Notes: generated by a model not told the origin, from the sequence alone. DNA of 64,000 bases from CAVREM01 sp963728825 (GCA_963728825.1 CAVSLA010000005.1:310001-374000), one strand, 5' to 3'. Shown: positions 8,426 through 18,931, counted from the first letter of the stretch. Translations and numbers: made by a program.

Positions 8426-9115
8426 CTAGGCTCGCGGCGGCGGCCGCCGCGGTGCTCGTTCCCTGTACTCTTCCTCTCGTCCACGCTGCGGGACGAGGCG
8501 CTCACCCTTGTAGAGCCACACCTTGATCCCGATCTGGCCGTAGGTCGTGTTCGCCTCGGCAAAGCCGTAGTCGATGTCGGCCCGCAGCGTCTGCAACGGC
8601 AGCTGGCCGTGCAGGTACCACTCGGACCGCGCGATTTCCGCGCCGTTCAAGCGGCCCGACACGCGCACCTTGATGCCGCGGGCGCCGAAGCGCAGCGCCG
8701 ACTCGACCGCTTTGCGCATCGCCCGCCGGAATGCGACCCGCTTCTCGAGCTGCATCGCCACCGACTCGGAGATCAGCTGCGCGTCCAGCTCTGGCTTCTG
8801 AATCTCCTGGATGTTGATGAAGACCTCGCGGCTGGTGCGCTTCTGGATTTCCTGCTTCAGCTTGTCGACTTCGGTGCCCTTGCGACCGATGATGATGCCG
8901 GGCCGCGACGTGTAGATGTCGATCTTCAGCCGGTTGACGGCGCGCTCGGTCTCGATCTTCGAGACCCCGGCGTGCGCGAACCGCTTCTTGAGGTTCTGGC
9001 GCAGCGCCAGATCCTCGTGCAGCAGCTTGGCGTAATCGCGGTTCGAGTACCAACGCGAGCGCCACGTCTTGTTGAAGCCGAGCCGGAATCCAAACGGGTG
9101 AACTTTCTGACCCAC
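8426..9115 (-). CDS. rpsC: Small ribosomal subunit protein uS3
   Basis: 30S protein at the mRNA entry channel with helicase activity. The 229-residue product starts with GTG (MGQKVHPFGFRLGFNKTW). It has the type-II KH domain with the RPGIIIGRKGTEVDKL loop and the C-terminal S3 domain (RVSGRLNGAEIARSEWYLHGQLPL), then a short Arg/Pro tail. Confidence 0.96.
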   Translation of the reverse strand: MGQKVHPFGFRLGFNKTWRSRWYSNRDYAKLLHEDLALRQNLKKRFAHAGVSKIETERAVNRLKIDIYTSRPGIIIGRKGTEVDKLKQEIQKRTSREVFINIQEIQKPELDAQLISESVAMQLEKRVAFRRAMRKAVESALRFGARGIKVRVSGRLNGAEIARSEWYLHGQLPLQTLRADIDYGFAEANTTYGQIGIKVWLYKGERLVPQRGREEEYRERAPRRPPPRA

Positions 9116-9163
9116 AAACGCTCCCTTGAAAACCTTCAGTCGTCAGTCGTCAGTCGCCAATCG
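9116..9163. repeat. CAGTCGT simple repeat between rplV and rpsC
   Basis: The spacer contains CAGTCGTCAGTCGTCAGTCG followed by CCAATCGTCAG, a tandem of a 7-nt unit. It resembles the GACTGCC run at 10848-10914. Confidence 0.75.
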
Positions 9164-9637
9164 TCAGTTCTTCTTCTTCGTTCGCGCGCGCGGCTTCGAC
9201 GGGCGACCACCGGCCTTCGCTGATCGACTGCGTGGCCGCTTTGCCTTAGCCGTGCCCTCGCCCGGGGCGGCGGCCGCAACCGGGACAATCTTCTCGGGTC
9301 GCTCGGCGACCTGCACGGTGAGGTGGGCCGTCCGCTTCAACACGCGAAACGCCCGCCCCATCGGGGCCGGCCGCACCCGCTTCTGTGACGGTCCCTGATT
9401 GGCGTAACACGCCGACACGAACAACCGGTCGACGTCGCCGCCGAAGCCATCTTTCTGCTGCGCGTTGGCCACCGCCGAGCGCAACACCTTCGCGATATCG
9501 CCGGCCACCGACTTCTTGGTGAAGCGAAGCGTGGCCAGGGCGCGATTGACGTCCTTGCCGCGGATCAAGTCGAGGACGAGGCCGGCCTTCTGTGCCGACG
9601 TCCTGACGTATCGGGCTGTTGCGTGCGCCTGCACCAT
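9164..9637 (-). CDS. rplV: Large ribosomal subunit protein uL22 with a basic C-terminal extension
   Basis: Exit-tunnel 50S protein. Residues 1-112 are the normal L22 fold (RYVRTSAQKAGLVLDLIRGK...GRAFRVLKRTAHLTVQV). Residues about 115-157 form an Ala/Lys/Arg-rich tail (GTAKAKRPRSRSAKAGGRPS) not found in the compact E. coli protein and likely to contact rRNA. The start follows a GGGAG run that overlaps the end of rpsS. Confidence 0.95.
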   Translation of the reverse strand: MVQAHATARYVRTSAQKAGLVLDLIRGKDVNRALATLRFTKKSVAGDIAKVLRSAVANAQQKDGFGGDVDRLFVSACYANQGPSQKRVRPAPMGRAFRVLKRTAHLTVQVAERPEKIVPVAAAAPGEGTAKAKRPRSRSAKAGGRPSKPRARTKKKN

Positions 9638-9639
9638 CG

Positions 9640-10020
9640 CTAGCTCCCTGCACCCGTCGGTTTCGCCGCGCCACCGGCGCCCGCCGTCCCGCTACTTGCC
9701 GCGGGTGCACTCGGCGCGCCGCCTGGCCCGGCAGCCGCCAGCGCGGCGGCCTTCTCGGCGACCTTGGTTGTGTGCCCCTTGAACACTCGCGTCGGCGCAA
9801 ACTCGCCGAGCTTGTGACCCACCATGTTCTCGGTGATGTAGACCGGGATGAACTTCTTGCCGTTGTGCACGGCGAGCGTGTGGCCGACCATCTCGGGAAT
9901 GACCGTCGACCGCCGCGACCAGGTCTTGATCACCTTCTTCTCGGTGCCGCGGTTCATCACCTCGATTTTCTCGAGAAGCGGCGTGTCGACGAACGGACCT
10001 TTTTTCAGTGAGCGTCCCAT
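9640..10020 (-). CDS. rpsS: Small ribosomal subunit protein uS19 with an Ala/Gly/Pro-rich tail
   Basis: 30S head protein. I used the ATG at 10020 (MGRSLKKGPFVDTPLLEKI). Residues 1-88 are canonical S19 (TWSRRSTVIPEMVGHTLAV, then VGHKLGEFAPTR). Residues 89-126 are a low-complexity Ala/Gly/Ser/Pro tail of about 37 residues. Two nt separate it from rplB. Confidence 0.95.
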   Translation of the reverse strand: MGRSLKKGPFVDTPLLEKIEVMNRGTEKKVIKTWSRRSTVIPEMVGHTLAVHNGKKFIPVYITENMVGHKLGEFAPTRVFKGHTTKVAEKAAALAAAGPGGAPSAPAASSGTAGAGGAAKPTGAGS

Positions 10021-10022
10021 GA

Positions 10023-10847
10023 CTACTTGCTTCTCCGTTGCACGATGAACTGATCGGTCCGTTTGCGGTTGCGCGTCTTGTAGCCCTTGGTCGGCAGGCC
10101 CCACGGCGACACCGGATGGCGGCCGCCGGAGGTCTTGCCCTCGCCGCCGCCGAGCGGGTGATCGACCGGGTTCATCGCCACGCCGCGCACGTGCGGGCGC
10201 TGCCCCAACCAGCGGCTGCGGCCCGCTTTACCAATTGAGACGTTTTCGTGATCGAGGTTGCCAACCTGTCCGATGGTGGCGTAGCACTCGATGAACACCT
10301 TGCGAATCTCGCCCGACGGCATCTTGACCGAGGCGTACTCGCCTTCTTTCGCGACCACCTGCACCGCCGATCCGGCGCTGCGCGCAATCTGACCGCCCTT
10401 GCCCGGCTTGAGCTCGACGTTGTGAACCTGCGTGCCGAGCGGGATGTTCTTGAGCGGCAGCGCGTTGCCGGGCAGGATGTCGACGCTGTTGCCGGCGACG
10501 ATCGTGTCGCCCACTTTCAGGCCGCTCGGCTGCAGGATGTAACGTTTCTCGCCGTCCGCGTAGGTGAGCAGGGCGATTCGCGCCGAGCGGTTCGGGTCGT
10601 ACTCGATCGTCGCGACCTTCGCCGGAATGTCACGCTTGTCGCGCTTGAAATCGATCACCCGATACATCCGCTTGTGCCCGCCACCGCGCCACCACGAGGT
10701 CAGATGGCCACGGTTGTTGCGGCCGCCTGATTCATGCAGCGGCTCGACGAGCGGCTTGTGCGGTTCGGTCGACGTGATGTCGTCGAACACCTGGACCGTC
10801 TGAAACCGCGAACCGGGCGACGTGGGGTTGTACTTTCGAATAGGCAT
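10023..10847 (-). CDS. rplB: Large ribosomal subunit protein uL2
   Basis: Largest primary 23S-binding protein, 274 residues, needed for subunit association and peptidyl transfer. The C-terminal GVAMNPVDHPLGGGEGKTSGGRHPVSPWG block carries the essential histidine region; the N-terminus (RKYNPTSPGSRFQTV) is typical. Confidence 0.97.
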   Translation of the reverse strand: MPIRKYNPTSPGSRFQTVQVFDDITSTEPHKPLVEPLHESGGRNNRGHLTSWWRGGGHKRMYRVIDFKRDKRDIPAKVATIEYDPNRSARIALLTYADGEKRYILQPSGLKVGDTIVAGNSVDILPGNALPLKNIPLGTQVHNVELKPGKGGQIARSAGSAVQVVAKEGEYASVKMPSGEIRKVFIECYATIGQVGNLDHENVSIGKAGRSRWLGQRPHVRGVAMNPVDHPLGGGEGKTSGGRHPVSPWGLPTKGYKTRNRKRTDQFIVQRRSK

Positions 10848-10914
10848 ATCTGTTTCACCTGACTACCGACTGTCGACTGTCGACTGCCGACTGCCGACTG
10901 CCGACTGCCGACTA
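10848..10914. repeat. GACTGCC/GACTGTC simple repeat between rplW and rplB
   Basis: The spacer is a near-perfect tandem of 7-nt units: GACTACC, GACTGTC (twice) and GACTGCC (four times), ending GACTATC next to the rplW stop. It covers about 50 nt. Confidence 0.85.
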
Positions 10915-11205
10915 TCAGGCGCCCTCCAGGAACTCGGGCATCTTCTCGCCCTCACGGAGTTTCACGTACGCTTTCTTCCAGTCCGGCCGCTGCCCGGCGT
11001 AGCGCCCCTGCCGCTTGATCTTGCCGTGCGCGATGCTGGTCCGGATGCTGGCGACTTTCGAGCCGAGCAACTGCTCGACCGCCCGCTTGATCTCGACCTT
11101 GTTGGCGCCGGGCGCAACCTGAAACACCAGCGTCCGCCCGTCCTCGCGAAGAATTGACGTCTTCTCGGTGATGAGCGGTCGACGAATGACGTCTGTGATC
11201 TTCAT
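10915..11205 (-). CDS. rplW: Large ribosomal subunit protein uL23
   Basis: 96-residue tunnel-exit protein that docks SRP and trigger factor. Recognised by DVIRRPLITEKTSILRED, the VAPGANKVEIKRAVEQLLG segment and RPDWKKAYVKL near the C-terminus. A GAGAG purine run precedes the ATG. Confidence 0.95.
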   Translation of the reverse strand: MKITDVIRRPLITEKTSILREDGRTLVFQVAPGANKVEIKRAVEQLLGSKVASIRTSIAHGKIKRQGRYAGQRPDWKKAYVKLREGEKMPEFLEGA

Positions 11206-11252
11206 AGCTCACTCTCTCGCCGGGCCCAGTTCCACTCGCTGGGCCGCAGGCG
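11206..11252 (-). repeat. Short GGGCCC element (rplD-rplW spacer)
   Basis: On the minus strand the rplD TAG is followed by CGCCTGCGGCCCAGCGAGTGG, then AACTGGGCCCGGCGAGAGAGTG before the rplW ATG. It is a shortened relative of the GGGGCCCC family and again places a GAGAG run just before a start codon. Confidence 0.65.
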
Positions 11253-11873
11253 CTACGCCAGCGTCTCCTGCAACTTCTCGATCGCGCCTTTGGTCGCGAC
11301 GACCTGATCGGCGCTGACCACGTCGCGCGCCCGGACGCGGCCGCTGGCCACCAGGTTGACGGTCGGCAGATTGCGGACCGAGCGCGCGAAGTTGCCATCG
11401 AGCACGACGTCGATCAGCACCGCCTTGCCGGTCACACCCAGCCGTTCGAGCATCGCCGCCGCGGCCTTGGTCTTGTACTCGCCGGCGGCGAGGACGTCGA
11501 CCACCACGACCTGGCCGTCGCGGAACTTCTGGGCGAGCGCCGCCCGCAGCGCGCCGCGCTCCACTTTCTTGGGCAGCTGGTATTCGTAGCTGCGCGGCTG
11601 CGGCCCGAACACGGTGCCGCCCTTGCGCCAGAGCGGATTCCGGATCTCGCCGACGCGCGCCCGGCCGGTGCCCTTCTGCCGCCACGGCTTCTTGCCGCTG
11701 CCGCTGACGTTCGCGCGGTTCTTGGTCTGATGCGTGCCGCGACGCTCGGCGGCGTTGGACCGCACGACCGATTCCCAGACCAGGTCCTGCTTGACGCGCC
11801 CGCCGAACACCTCGTCGCGCACCGCGAAGGACCCGACCTTCTTGTTTTCGTTGTTGACGACGTCAAGTTGCAT
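11253..11873 (-). CDS. rplD: Large ribosomal subunit protein uL4
   Basis: 50S tunnel protein and, in E. coli, autoregulator of the S10 operon. The ATG at 11873 gives 206 residues starting MQLDVVNNENKKVG. The KPWRQKGTGRARVGEIRNPLW loop that reaches into the tunnel is intact. The frame is open upstream to 11933, but only through a simple repeat, so I rejected that longer start. Confidence 0.95.
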   Translation of the reverse strand: MQLDVVNNENKKVGSFAVRDEVFGGRVKQDLVWESVVRSNAAERRGTHQTKNRANVSGSGKKPWRQKGTGRARVGEIRNPLWRKGGTVFGPQPRSYEYQLPKKVERGALRAALAQKFRDGQVVVVDVLAAGEYKTKAAAAMLERLGVTGKAVLIDVVLDGNFARSVRNLPTVNLVASGRVRARDVVSADQVVATKGAIEKLQETLA

Positions 11874-11957
11874 AGCTGACTCGCTGAAATTGGTGAGTTG
11901 GTGAGCTCGTGAATTGGTGAGCGCAATCACCAACTCTCCAAGTCACCCATTCACCAA
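11874..11957. repeat. ATTGGTGA repeat folded as an inverted repeat (rplC-rplD spacer)
   Basis: On the plus strand: AATTGGTGAGTTGGTGAGC, TCGTGAATTGGTGAG, a short GCGCAA loop, then TCACCAACTCTCCAAG and CACCCATTCACCAATT. The first half is a tandem of an 8-9-nt unit and the second half is its reverse complement, so the spacer can fold into one long hairpin. A second copy is at 15259-15383. Confidence 0.85.
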
Positions 11958-12638
11958 TTACTTTTTGCCCTTCTTCGGTTTCTCCACCTGGGCCACCTTG
12001 ATTCGTTTGGCGGCAACCGCCTTGCGGACGAGGACGTAACTGGTCGGCGCTCCGGGCACGCTGCCCTCGACGATCAGCAGGTGATTGTCCGCGTCGACGC
12101 GTAGCACTTTCAGATTCCGGGTCGTGATCCGGCCGCCGCCCATTCGTCCGGCGCCGCGCATCCCTTTGATGACGCGCGACGGAAACGAGGAGGCGCCGAT
12201 CGAACCGGGCGCGCGGTGGAACATCGAACCGTGCGTCGCCGCGCCGCCGCCGAAGTGGTGACGCTTCACGACGCCCTGGAAGCCCTTGCCGCGTCCCTCG
12301 CCGATGACGTCGACCCGCTCGCCGTCGGCGAAGATCGAACACAGCACCTGATCGCCGGCCTTGGGCGCCTCGGCGCCCGCCGCCACCTTGACCTCGCGGC
12401 GGACACGCGTCGGCGGCACGCCGGCCTTCTTGTAGTGGCCGGCGAGCGGCTTGCCGACCTTGGCCGGCTGCTCCTCGACGAATCCGAGCTGGACCGCTTC
12501 GTAGCCGTCGGTCTGCGCGGTCTTGCCCTGCACGACGACACAGGGTCCGGCCTTGATGACGGTGGCCGGGTGAACCGTCCCGTCAGCGTCGAAGACCTGC
12601 GTCATGCCGACTTTTCTGCCGATGATTCCTGTCACCAT
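11958..12638 (-). CDS. rplC: Large ribosomal subunit protein uL3
   Basis: 50S assembly initiator, 226 residues. It has MVTGIIGRKVGMTQVFDADG at the start and the conserved RGKGFQGVVKRHHFGGG...SRVIKGMRGAGRMGG core near the peptidyl-transferase centre. A GAGAGA run lies 6 nt upstream of the ATG, at the edge of a repeat element. Confidence 0.96.
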   Translation of the reverse strand: MVTGIIGRKVGMTQVFDADGTVHPATVIKAGPCVVVQGKTAQTDGYEAVQLGFVEEQPAKVGKPLAGHYKKAGVPPTRVRREVKVAAGAEAPKAGDQVLCSIFADGERVDVIGEGRGKGFQGVVKRHHFGGGAATHGSMFHRAPGSIGASSFPSRVIKGMRGAGRMGGGRITTRNLKVLRVDADNHLLIVEGSVPGAPTSYVLVRKAVAAKRIKVAQVEKPKKGKK

Positions 12639-12724
12639 TACTTATCTCTCGCGGGGCCCCACCCCCGCTCGCCGACGCCCTCGCGCCGTGGCGCTCGGGC
12701 GTATCCAGAACAGCGCAGGCACTT
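12639..12724 (-). repeat. GGGGCCCC element (rpsJ-rplC spacer)
   Basis: On the minus strand, after the rpsJ stop: CTGTTCTGGATACGCC, GAGCGCCACGGCGCGAGGGC, GTCGGCGAGCGGGGGTGGGG, CCCCGCGAGAGATAA, then the rplC ATG. This and the copy at 13049 are the cleanest single-unit versions, about 75-80 bp long. Confidence 0.88.
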
Positions 12725-13048
<324 letters not shown>

Positions 13049-13128
13049 TCTTTACTTTCTCGCGGGGCCCCACCCCCGCTCGCTGACGCGCTCGCACCGC
13101 GGTGCTCGCGCGTTTCCAGAACAGGACG
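13049..13128 (-). repeat. GGGGCCCC element (fusA-rpsJ spacer)
   Basis: On the minus strand the fusA TGA is followed immediately by CGTCCTGTTCTGGAAACGCG, CGAGCACCGCGGTGCGAGCG, CGTCAGCGAGCGGGGGTGGG, GCCCCGCGAGAAAGTAA and then the rpsJ ATG. The GAGAAAG is the only Shine-Dalgarno-like sequence for rpsJ. Confidence 0.88.
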
Positions 13129-15258
<2,130 letters not shown>

Positions 15259-15383
15259 TTCAATAACCTGAACCTGAAATTGGTGAGTGGGCGCGTTGGC
15301 GAGTTGGTGAATGCCACCAGCTGGCGCACTGCCCTATTCACGCAATCTCCAATTCACCAATTCTCCAATTCACCAATTCCCGG
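15259..15383. repeat. ATTGGTGA repeat (rpsG-fusA spacer)
   Basis: Second copy of the pattern at 11874: AAATTGGTGAGTGGGCGCG, TTGGCGAGTTGGTGAAT, then in the other orientation ATTCACGCAATCTCCAATT, CACCAATTCTCCAATTCACC. Forward and reverse halves can pair. No coding potential was seen in its 125 nt. Confidence 0.8.
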
Positions 15384-15857
15384 TTACCAGCGATAGTGGG
15401 CAAATGCCTTGTTGGCTTCCGCCATCCGATGCGTGTCTTCGCGCTTCTTGACGGCGCCGCCGCGCAGGTTCGCCGCGTCGAGCAGCTCGTTCGCCAGCTT
15501 CTCCTGCATCGTCTTGCCGTCGCCGCGCGCCGTCGCATAGCCAACCAGCCAGCGGATGCTCAGCGACAGCCGACGATTCGGATTGACCTCGACCGGCACC
15601 TGGTAGTTCGAGCCGCCGACCCGACGCGACTTCACCTCCAGGCTCGGCTTGACGTTGTCAATCGCCTTCTTGAAGACCTTCACCGGATCGTCGCCGGTCT
15701 TCTCCTTGATGATGTCGAAGCTCTTGTAGAGGATGCGTTCGGCCGTGCTCCGCTTGCCGTCGCTCATCACGCAGCTGATGAACTTGCTGACGAGCGGGCT
15801 GTCATACAGCGGATCGGCCGGGACCTCGCGCTTCGGAATCTCTCGTCTACGTGGCAT
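15384..15857 (-). CDS. rpsG: Small ribosomal subunit protein uS7
   Basis: Primary 16S-binding protein of the 30S head and, in E. coli, repressor of the str operon. The 157-residue product shows MPRRREIPKREVPADPLY, the GKRSTAERILYKSFDIIKEK segment and VGGSNYQVPVEV. It is separated from rpsL by 34 nt of AATTCCT repeat. Confidence 0.96.
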   Translation of the reverse strand: MPRRREIPKREVPADPLYDSPLVSKFISCVMSDGKRSTAERILYKSFDIIKEKTGDDPVKVFKKAIDNVKPSLEVKSRRVGGSNYQVPVEVNPNRRLSLSIRWLVGYATARGDGKTMQEKLANELLDAANLRGGAVKKREDTHRMAEANKAFAHYRW

Positions 15858-15891
15858 CGCGCATTCCTAATTCCTAATTCCTAATTCTTTA
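15858..15891. repeat. CTAATTC simple repeat between rpsL and rpsG
   Basis: The 34-nt spacer contains ATTCCTAATTCCTAATTCC followed by TAATTCTTTATTA, a tandem of a 7-nt unit. It is strongly A+T-rich against the high-GC background. Confidence 0.8.
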
Positions 15892-16269
15892 TTACGCTTT
15901 CTTTGGTCTCTTAGCGCCGTACTTCGACCGCCCCTGCATCCGCCCCTGCACGCCGACCGCATCGAGGGTGCCGCGGACGACGTGATAGCGGACGCCCGGC
16001 AGATCCTTGACGCGGCCGCCGCGGATCAGCACCAGCGAGTGCTCCTGCAGGTTGTGGCCGACGCCCGGGATGTAGGTCGTCACCTCGATCCCGTTGGTCA
16101 GTCGGACCCGTGCGACTTTTCGGAGCGCCGAGTTCGGCTTCTTCGGCGTCTGCGTAAAGACGCGCACGCAGACGCCGCGCTTCTGCGGGCTGTTCTGCAG
16201 CGCCGGGCTCTTCGTCTTGCTGACGATCTTCTTGCGACCGGCACGGACAAGCTGACTGATGGTCGGCAT
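15892..16269 (-). CDS. rpsL: Small ribosomal subunit protein uS12
   Basis: Decoding-centre protein, 125 residues, first gene of the superoperon. The PKKPNSALRK loop (K43, K44) and GGRVKDLPG loop (K88, D89) have the wild-type residues at the positions whose changes give streptomycin resistance in other bacteria. A GGAG lies 4 nt upstream of the ATG. Confidence 0.97.
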   Translation of the reverse strand: MPTISQLVRAGRKKIVSKTKSPALQNSPQKRGVCVRVFTQTPKKPNSALRKVARVRLTNGIEVTTYIPGVGHNLQEHSLVLIRGGRVKDLPGVRYHVVRGTLDAVGVQGRMQGRSKYGAKRPKKA

Positions 16270-16478
16270 ACAACTCCGAAAAACAAATGCGCTGCGCGGC
16301 CGCAGACCTTCTGCGGGCGCAGATGCTGGTTCCAGGCCTGAAAGCCCGAGGGCTTGGCACCTGAAAACGCGACGACCCTAATTCGTTTTTGTCGCGACGG
16401 ACCGAGTGTTTCCGGGAGATCCGGAGACGCTATTCCTAGGCGGTGAAGCTAGATAGGGTGTCCTAGCCCCAACAGAAC
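16270..16478 (-). promoter_or_regulatory. Long rpsL 5' leader with a perfect hairpin
   Basis: About 209 nt lie between the predicted transcription start and the rpsL ATG, with no convincing reading frame. A perfect 7-bp hairpin (CCGCAGA-AGG-TCTGCGG, 16300-16316) lies some 30 nt before the start codon, and an AAGCCCTCGGGCTT palindrome lies further upstream. This size and structure would suit leader-based control of the ribosomal superoperon, but no specific ligand or protein site can be recognised. Confidence 0.4.
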
Positions 16479-16484
16479 CTGACG

Positions 16485-16514
16485 AATATAGCATGGCCCT
16501 TTCGGCGGGTGCAA
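16485..16514 (-). promoter_or_regulatory. Sigma-70-type promoter of the str-S10-spc superoperon
   Basis: Read on the minus strand, TTGCAC (16509-16514) is separated by 18 bp from TATATT (16485-16490). This is the best -35/-10 pair seen in the window and faces rpsL. Nothing comparable was seen in the spacers inside the superoperon. Confidence 0.75.
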
Positions 16515-16571
16515 CCTTGCACATTCCTGGATCGCAGGCCTACCAGCGGTCTGCTCTCGGGTGGAGCCGCC

Positions 16572-17303
16572 CTACAGCTGAGCTTTGGCGGAACCTTCGG
16601 GCACAAACTCGGCGACGACGACGGTGCAATTGTCGCGGCTGCCGCGGGCGAGGGCCGCGTCCACGAGGCGACGGGCAATGGCGGCCGGGTCGTCTGAACC
16701 AGCAACCAGGTTCTCAATCGCCTGGTCGTCGAGCGAGCCATGAACCCCGTCTGTGACCAGAATCACGAGATCGCCGCCGCTCAACCGTTCTTCGACCAGA
16801 TGCACGTCGACGTCGCGCCGGGAGCCGAGGACGTTCGTCAGGACGTTGCGGTTCAGCGCCCAGGAATCATCTGTCGTGAGAAGCCGCAGCGACCCGGCAG
16901 AGAAGATGTACAAGCGGCTGTCGCCGACATGCGCGATCACCAGCGCGTCGTCGTGCACCAGCCCGGCCACGATTGTCGTTCCCATGCCGGTCAGGTCGCG
17001 TCGTCCGGCTGCCGCCTCGAGAATCTTGCCGTTGGCCACGTGGACGGCCGTCCGCAGGAGATTGGCCGGGCCAGATAGCGACGCATCGAACCCGAACGGC
17101 CACTGGGCGTCGGCCTGTGCCGATCGGATGAAGTCGGTGACCCCATCGACGGCAATCCGCGACGCGACTTCGCCGCCGTTGTGTCCGCCCATCCCGTCCG
17201 CGACGACACACAGCCCGTGCTGATCGTCGAGGCCAAAGCAGTCTTCGTTGGACGTGCGGACTGGACCCTGCTCGGTCAGTCCGTGTGCGCGCAGCGTACC
17301 CAT
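16572..17303 (-). CDS. PP2C-family (Stp1-like) Ser/Thr protein phosphatase
   Basis: Metal-dependent phosphatase that would reverse Hanks-type kinase phosphorylation. The 243-residue protein is a complete single domain: RTSNED (16-21), DGMGG (36-40), GDSR (127-130), TDGVH (184-188) and RDNCTV (223-228), which carry the metal-binding aspartates. It follows the DNA ligase gene by 8 nt. Its TAG stop is followed directly by GGCGGCTCC, as at other genes where a hairpin abuts the stop. No kinase gene is visible in this window. Confidence 0.93.
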   Translation of the reverse strand: MGTLRAHGLTEQGPVRTSNEDCFGLDDQHGLCVVADGMGGHNGGEVASRIAVDGVTDFIRSAQADAQWPFGFDASLSGPANLLRTAVHVANGKILEAAAGRRDLTGMGTTIVAGLVHDDALVIAHVGDSRLYIFSAGSLRLLTTDDSWALNRNVLTNVLGSRRDVDVHLVEERLSGGDLVILVTDGVHGSLDDQAIENLVAGSDDPAAIARRLVDAALARGSRDNCTVVVAEFVPEGSAKAQL

Positions 17304-17311
17304 CGGGCCCT

Positions 17312-18868
17312 TTATCGGCTTGGCGCATCCAAGCCCGTCATCTGTTTATAGATCGATTGAACCGTCTGGATTGTATCGGCGTCATGAGCGGCTTTGTCAG
17401 TGCGGTAACGCTTGACGCGCGCGAACCTGAGCGCCAGTCGCCCAGGATAATGCGGGCTTTCCTGGATGTCATTGAACGCGATCTCGACGACCAGTTCCGG
17501 GCGAACGTGGACCGTGTAGGTGTCGCGCGCCATCTCCAGCTCCAGAAACTTCTTCGTTTGCCAAGCCAGCATCGCGTCGGTCAGCCCCTTGAAGGTCTTC
17601 CCCAGCATCACGAATCCACCGCGCTCGGGGTCGCGGGCGCCGAGGTGCAGGTTGCTGAGCGTGCCTTTGCGCCGGCCGCTGCCCCACTCGACCGCCAGGA
17701 CGACGAGATCCAAGGTGCGCGCGTTCTTGACTTTGAGCCATGCCTGCCCTCGCCGCCCCGCGGCGTAGAGACCATCGACCGCCTTGGCCATCACGCCCTC
17801 GTGGCCTGCGGCCAGCGCGCGCTCGAGAAACCGCGCCGCATCGGCCTCGTTCGAGGTGACGATCCGTGGGACGACCAGTGACGACGGCGCAGCCTGCGTG
17901 AGGAGGTCGTTCCGGCGGCCGAGCGGCTCGTCGATCAGCGGGTCGCCGTCGAGATACAGACAGTCGAAGAAGAACGACTGCACCGGGAGAGTCCGCCGGA
18001 GGGTGTCGACGTCGAGCTTGCGGCCGAAGCGCCGCATCGTGACCTGAAACGGGTGCGGCGTCCCGTCATCGCGCAGCGCAATCGCTTCGCCGTCGAGGAT
18101 CAGCTCCCGGGCGGCGAGTCCTCGTGCCGCTTGAACGACTTCCGGTACCGCGGCGGTCACGTCGCGAAGGTTGCGCGAGTACACCTTCACTTCGTCGCCG
18201 GCCTTGTGGACCTGAATGCGCGCGCCGTCCAGCTTGAACTCGAATGATGCCTGACCAAGGTCGTGCAGCGCTGCGCCAACATCTTCGGCGGAATCGGCCA
18301 GCATCGGTTGGATCGGGGTGAACGGCCGGATGACCAGCGCCTGCAGCGCCGCGTCGCCCTCGTGCAGCGCCGCACGAGCCACCGGCGGCAGCGACCCGGC
18401 CACCATCGCCGCACGGCGGATTGTCGTCGCCGGAATTTTCGAAGCACGCGCCACCGCTTCGACCAGCACTCCCTCGAGGGCGCCCTGGCGCAGCTCGCCG
18501 AACAGCAGACGCGCCAGAAAGTCCTGCTCGGCGTCGGTCGCGCGTTCGAACACCCGCCGCAGCTCCTCCGCCCTGGCCCGAGCGGACCCCGCGCCAGCTG
18601 CCGCCGCAATGCGGCCGAACGCATCGTCGACTTCGCGAACCTCGAGCGACGGCTCCGCCGAGGGTTTCGCGCTGCGTGCTTCGATGATCGCGGCGCCGCC
18701 GACACCGATCCGGCCCTGCGACAACGAGCCGCTCAGAAACGCGACCACGATTTCGGTTTCGTCGACGGGGGTCTTCGCGAGCAGATCGGCGAGCCGCTCG
18801 ATCTTCCGCAGCCGGCTGCTGGATTCGGCAACGACGTGGGACGCGTCGACGAGCTCACCCAGACGCAC
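17312..18868 (-). CDS. ATP-dependent DNA ligase
   Basis: 518-residue ATP-type DNA ligase, additional to the NAD-dependent LigA expected elsewhere. An N-terminal helical domain (about 1-180) precedes the nucleotidyltransferase core with the adenylation lysine K212 in FKLDG, LDGEAIA (258-264), EGVMAKAVDGLY and WLKVKN, then an OB-fold domain. The architecture matches the LigB/LigC-like bacterial enzymes with an N-terminal DNA-binding domain, used in repair. The start is GTG. It lies upstream of, and probably in one unit with, the PP2C gene. Confidence 0.93.
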   Translation of the reverse strand: MRLGELVDASHVVAESSSRLRKIERLADLLAKTPVDETEIVVAFLSGSLSQGRIGVGGAAIIEARSAKPSAEPSLEVREVDDAFGRIAAAAGAGSARARAEELRRVFERATDAEQDFLARLLFGELRQGALEGVLVEAVARASKIPATTIRRAAMVAGSLPPVARAALHEGDAALQALVIRPFTPIQPMLADSAEDVGAALHDLGQASFEFKLDGARIQVHKAGDEVKVYSRNLRDVTAAVPEVVQAARGLAARELILDGEAIALRDDGTPHPFQVTMRRFGRKLDVDTLRRTLPVQSFFFDCLYLDGDPLIDEPLGRRNDLLTQAAPSSLVVPRIVTSNEADAARFLERALAAGHEGVMAKAVDGLYAAGRRGQAWLKVKNARTLDLVVLAVEWGSGRRKGTLSNLHLGARDPERGGFVMLGKTFKGLTDAMLAWQTKKFLELEMARDTYTVHVRPELVVEIAFNDIQESPHYPGRLALRFARVKRYRTDKAAHDADTIQTVQSIYKQMTGLDAPSR

Positions 18869-18931
18869 GAGCCATCGTACCCGCCTTCGCCCGCCTTCGC
18901 GCTCACGCGCTTCGGCGAGGCAAGCTTGAGA
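18869..18931. repeat. GCGAAGGCGGG-type intergenic repeat
   Basis: The spacer between the HTH gene and the ligase reads, on the minus strand, AAGCTTGCCTCGCCGAAGCG, CGTGAGCGCGAAGGCGGG, CGAAGGCGGG. It has inverted GCCTCGCCGAAGCG/CGCTTCGGCGAGGC character and two copies of CGAAGGCGGG. No other copy was identified in this window. Confidence 0.4.
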
